From positions 62,001 to 126,000 of the forward strand of contig NZ_RRYH01000003.1 in NCBI RefSeq assembly GCF_004010155.1: DNA of 64,000 nt. The letters run 5' to 3'. The DNA is from Solirhodobacter olei (GTDB lineage Bacteria > Pseudomonadota > Alphaproteobacteria > Rhodobacterales > Rhodobacteraceae). Positions 61,898-64,000 of this stretch are shown here, piece by piece. The notes under the pieces were generated by a model. The model searched no databases, was not told the origin of the DNA, and worked only from the letters and a program-made list of their open reading frames with translations. Position 1 is the first letter of the stretch; each line of letters opens with the position of its first letter. A program made the translations under genes and the position numbers.

Positions 61898-62890
61898 CTA
61901 TCGGTCGGCCGCGTCCAGGCAGGCCCGCAGCCGTGCGGGCCCGCCCAGCTTGTCTAGCGCAGCGGCCCCGGCCGCGGCGATCCGGGCCGGCGTATAGGGC
62001 CGCGAGATCCGTGCGCCCGGCATCACGAAGGTGAAGGCGCGGGGCAGGGCGAGCCGGCGAGCCTCAGCCCGGGTCCGAGGCAAGGCGGTCTGGCCGAGAA
62101 GCGCCATGTTAAGCGCGACGGACCCTTCGCCCAGGCCGCGCTGCGGGCCGGTGTCACCGACCATGGCATAGACCATCCGCCCGTTGGCCGGGTTCACCAC
62201 CACTGCGAGATCGCCGAGCCCCATCCCCCGTGCGGCAAGGCGCGATCCGCCGGGGACGATGATGAAGGGCAGGCTTAGCGCGTTCAGGTAGCGCCGCTGG
62301 TCGCAGCGGCCAAGCCCGGGGTTGGCCGCGCGGCTGGTGGTGGAGACCATGGCACCGGCATCGGGGCCTGCGGTCTGCAGGCAGGGCCGGTGCGCTTCGG
62401 GGCCCTGGTCTGCCGGGGTTGCGGCGCCGTAGAAATCGATCTGAGGCGCGGCAGGGGACCAGCCAGCATCCCGCGCCCTGCGGAAGAGGCCGATCAGTCG
62501 GGAACATTGACGGTAATCCACCGTCTCTCCCGCGGCTGTCCGCGCGTTCACCGCGTCGCAGACGGTATTGATGGCGCGGCCCTGCTTGCCCCAGGGGTCT
62601 CGCGGATCATAGGCATTGGGCGCGCCATCGGTGTTGACCGCGTAATCGGTCGAGAAGGCCAGCACGCCCGGCCCGGCGAGAACCTGTCGCCGGCCGTGGA
62701 ACGTGTCATGGATAAAGCGGACCGGAAGATCGCAGCGCGCGCCTTTCGCAGGTCCGAGCAGGCCGACCGGGATCTGCCCCGCGGGCGCGGAAGCGGGCAT
62801 GGACCCGCCGGACGGGCCGAAACTCTGTTGCGGGGCGCAGGCGGCAAGCAGGATTGGAAACAGTCAGGGCGTCCAAAGACGAAAGCGCAT
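61898..62890 (-). pseudogene. GH75 chitosanase-like lipoprotein gene with an in-frame TGA in the signal peptide
   Basis: ATG 62890, with GGAAAGG upstream, opens MRFRLWTP and then hits TGA at 62866-62864 (codon 9). Beyond it the same frame continues LFPILLAACAPQQ, a complete lipoprotein signal with lipobox LAAC (Cys18), and stays open to 61898 (330 codons). So one base change split the signal peptide. The body resembles GH75 fungal-type chitosanases: STDYAVNTDG near 80-89 and GDTGPQRGLGEGSVALNMAL near 245-264 with Glu255 as possible acid. Translation could restart at ATG 62800, giving 300 residues without a signal. Could be a pseudogene, a base-call error, or recoding. Confidence 0.65.
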
Positions 62891-63062
62891 CGGATGGCCC
62901 TTTCCAACTGAGGAACACGCTTGCGGGGCGGCAATGTAGCACGGATCGCGGCGAATTAGGTGAAGCGGGAGGGCGCGGGCCCTTGCCCTTCTGGCGGGCC
63001 CGGCCCTCGGCCCGCCAGCCACGGCCCACGCCCCGACGCGATGGTGAGCGCGAGGCCCCGGA

Positions 63063-63665
63063 TCAGGCCGGCGCGCCCGGCGCCACGTCAGGACTGGTGG
63101 TCGAATGTGGGGCCGGGATCGGGGCGTTCGCCGCCAGATCGGGGGCGGCGGTCGCGCGCGCCACCTCGGCGCTGGCCGGTCCCCACGCAGGCCCTGAACC
63201 GGCTCCCTTAGCTTCCGTCCCGACGCCCGGCGCGACCGCATGCGGCTGGTGCGTGGCCGAGGCCTGCGCCGCCGAAAGGCCTGCGGAAGCCCCCGGATCC
63301 GCGGCCGAAAGCGCCTGGACCTGGGCGTAACCCTCGGCGTTCAGCCGGGCGAGCAGGTTCTGGAGATAGGCGTCCAGCTCCAGTGGGGTGGTGGTGAAGG
63401 TGGGCGGCGGGCCGGTCGGCGTGTTCAGATCCGGCTGGTGGGCCTGGGCGCTGCCGGGGCTCGTGGCCGGGGCTAGCGGGGCCGCGATGGGCGCGGCCGT
63501 GGCGGGCAGGGCCGCAGCGGTACCCACGCCATCGCGCGCATCGCGCCGAGTGGTCCCGGCGGCCGGGCGGCCCGTGGTGGTCATGGCGGTGCCGACGTCC
63601 CCGTCTCGCGCGGTCGCGCTGACCGGCCAGACCGAGGTAACGGGCGACAGATTCCCGATATCCAT
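63063..63665 (-). CDS. Ala/Pro-rich protein of unknown function
   Basis: 200 residues from ATG 63665, with GAAAGG upstream. Begins MDIGNLSPVTSVWPVSATARDGD. Most of it is Ala/Pro/Thr/Gly-rich and likely disordered; one short ordered segment, TTTPLELDAYLQNLLARLNAEGYAQVQALSAADP (about 90-123), looks helical. No signal peptide or membrane segment. The composition could be a linker or a secretion-type protein, but I do not recognise a family. It lies between the broken GH75-like gene and the regulator at the right edge. Confidence 0.6.
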   Translation of the reverse strand: MDIGNLSPVTSVWPVSATARDGDVGTAMTTTGRPAAGTTRRDARDGVGTAAALPATAAPIAAPLAPATSPGSAQAHQPDLNTPTGPPPTFTTTPLELDAYLQNLLARLNAEGYAQVQALSAADPGASAGLSAAQASATHQPHAVAPGVGTEAKGAGSGPAWGPASAEVARATAAPDLAANAPIPAPHSTTSPDVAPGAPA

Positions 63666-63735
63666 GATGCTGCCTTTCGGAAGGGCTCAGACATCCTTGC
63701 GTCTAGAAACCTAGACCCCGGGCCTTTCCAGTCGA

Positions 63736-64000
63736 TTAACGCGCGCCCGGCCCCGGCGGGGCAAGGGCGGCGCGGTAGAGATGGGACAGAAACCGCTCCG
63801 CCTCGTCATAAGGCGCGTCGCCGCTCTGCCCGAGGACGCGATGCACCTGAATGTCGAAGTCCGCGTAATGCTGGGTCGTCGCCCAGATCGAGAACATCAA
63901 GTGATAGGGATCGATGTCCGCCAACCTCCCGGCGGCGCTCCAGCCACGGATCAGCGCTGCCTTCTCGTCCACCAGCGCCTTCAGATCCTGCTCGATCATG
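63736..64000 (-). CDS. RutR-like TetR-family regulator (C-terminal part; start beyond the window)
   Basis: The frame enters from the right edge and stops at 63736, giving about 88 residues of the C-terminal domain. DIDPYHLMFSIWATTQHYADFDIQVHRVLGQ is the conserved block of the RutR ligand-binding domain, which senses uracil and thymine in E. coli. A RutR-like operator lies upstream of preT in this window, so it probably controls pyrimidine breakdown. The DNA-binding half is outside the window, so the name is provisional. Confidence 0.75.
   Translation of the reverse strand, partial: MIEQDLKALVDEKAALIRGWSAAGRLADIDPYHLMFSIWATTQHYADFDIQVHRVLGQSGDAPYDEAERFLSHLYRAALAPPGPGAR

Noticed and set aside
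62864-62866. TGA read as selenocysteine in the GH75-like gene
   Set aside because: The codon lies in the signal peptide, not in an active site, and no selenoprotein genes or obvious SECIS hairpin are next to it. A point mutation or base-call error is simpler.

Overview
The window is 64 kb of very GC-rich, densely packed chromosomal DNA. Gene content and gene order point to an alphaproteobacterium of the Rhodobacteraceae/Paracoccaceae. The main evidence is an NDUFA12-type complex I accessory subunit next to mlaD and a DUF2155 gene, aat-accC-accB, preT-preA with a RutR-type regulator, clpP-clpX, an RpoH sigma factor with its RpoH box, FnrL-type TTGAT-N4-ATCAA signals, DUF1127 proteins and PleD/DUF3572. 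The genus cannot be named from sequence reading alone. I saw no rRNA, tRNA, insertion sequence, prophage or CRISPR array. The window is ordinary core and catabolic chromosome with a few odd modules.

Layout: 1-10.3 kb holds an HTH regulator cut by the window edge, a DUF2061-desaturase pair, an EamA exporter, a NUDIX-DUF983 pair, an EF-hand/ECF sigma/anti-sigma-like/metal-sensor cassette, a PleD-like diguanylate cyclase opposite DUF3572, and a MarR/HAD pair. 10.4-17.8 kb holds an MttB-type methyltransferase, a DUF4153 membrane protein, an H-NOX-like protein coupled to an HNOBA-GGDEF cyclase, an alpha-glucosidase and a 56-residue unknown protein. 18.1-23.6 kb holds a NitT/TauT-type ABC importer, mntR/mntH around a MntR-like box, and two DUF1127 proteins. 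23.7-35.4 kb holds an EmrAB-like exporter with a divergent TetR repressor, a five-gene branched-chain-type ABC importer, a SatP/AceTr acetate-type permease, and a DUF6476/RluD head-to-head pair. 35.6-40.1 kb holds rpoH, YdeI, an oxidoreductase, a host-attachment-type protein behind an FNR box, and an M19 dipeptidase. 40.2-50.2 kb is a divergent amino-sugar locus: a sugar ABC importer with murQ on one side and kinase-GntR-nagB2-nagA on the other. 50.4-64 kb holds clpX, clpP, an ALDH7-type dehydrogenase, a DUF2934 protein with an H1-like tail, NDUFA12-mlaD-DUF2155, aat, accCB, preTA, a GH75-like lipoprotein gene broken by an in-frame TGA, an Ala/Pro-rich unknown, and the C-terminal part of a RutR-like regulator.

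Four observations deserve most attention. (1) The H-NOX protein has Pro104 where the heme-ligating histidine is expected and has lost the YxSxR motif, yet it is still translationally coupled to an intact HNOBA-GGDEF cyclase. (2) A paired operator of form GAACC-N4-GGTTC occurs twice between the TetR repressor and emrA and twice again in the rpoH promoter, suggesting one repressor links drug efflux to the heat-shock sigma factor. (3) The GH75-like lipoprotein has a stop codon inside its signal peptide. (4) Local operators pair with local regulators: a MntR box at mntH, a RutR-like box at preT, and GntR half-sites between murQ and the GlcNAc kinase gene.
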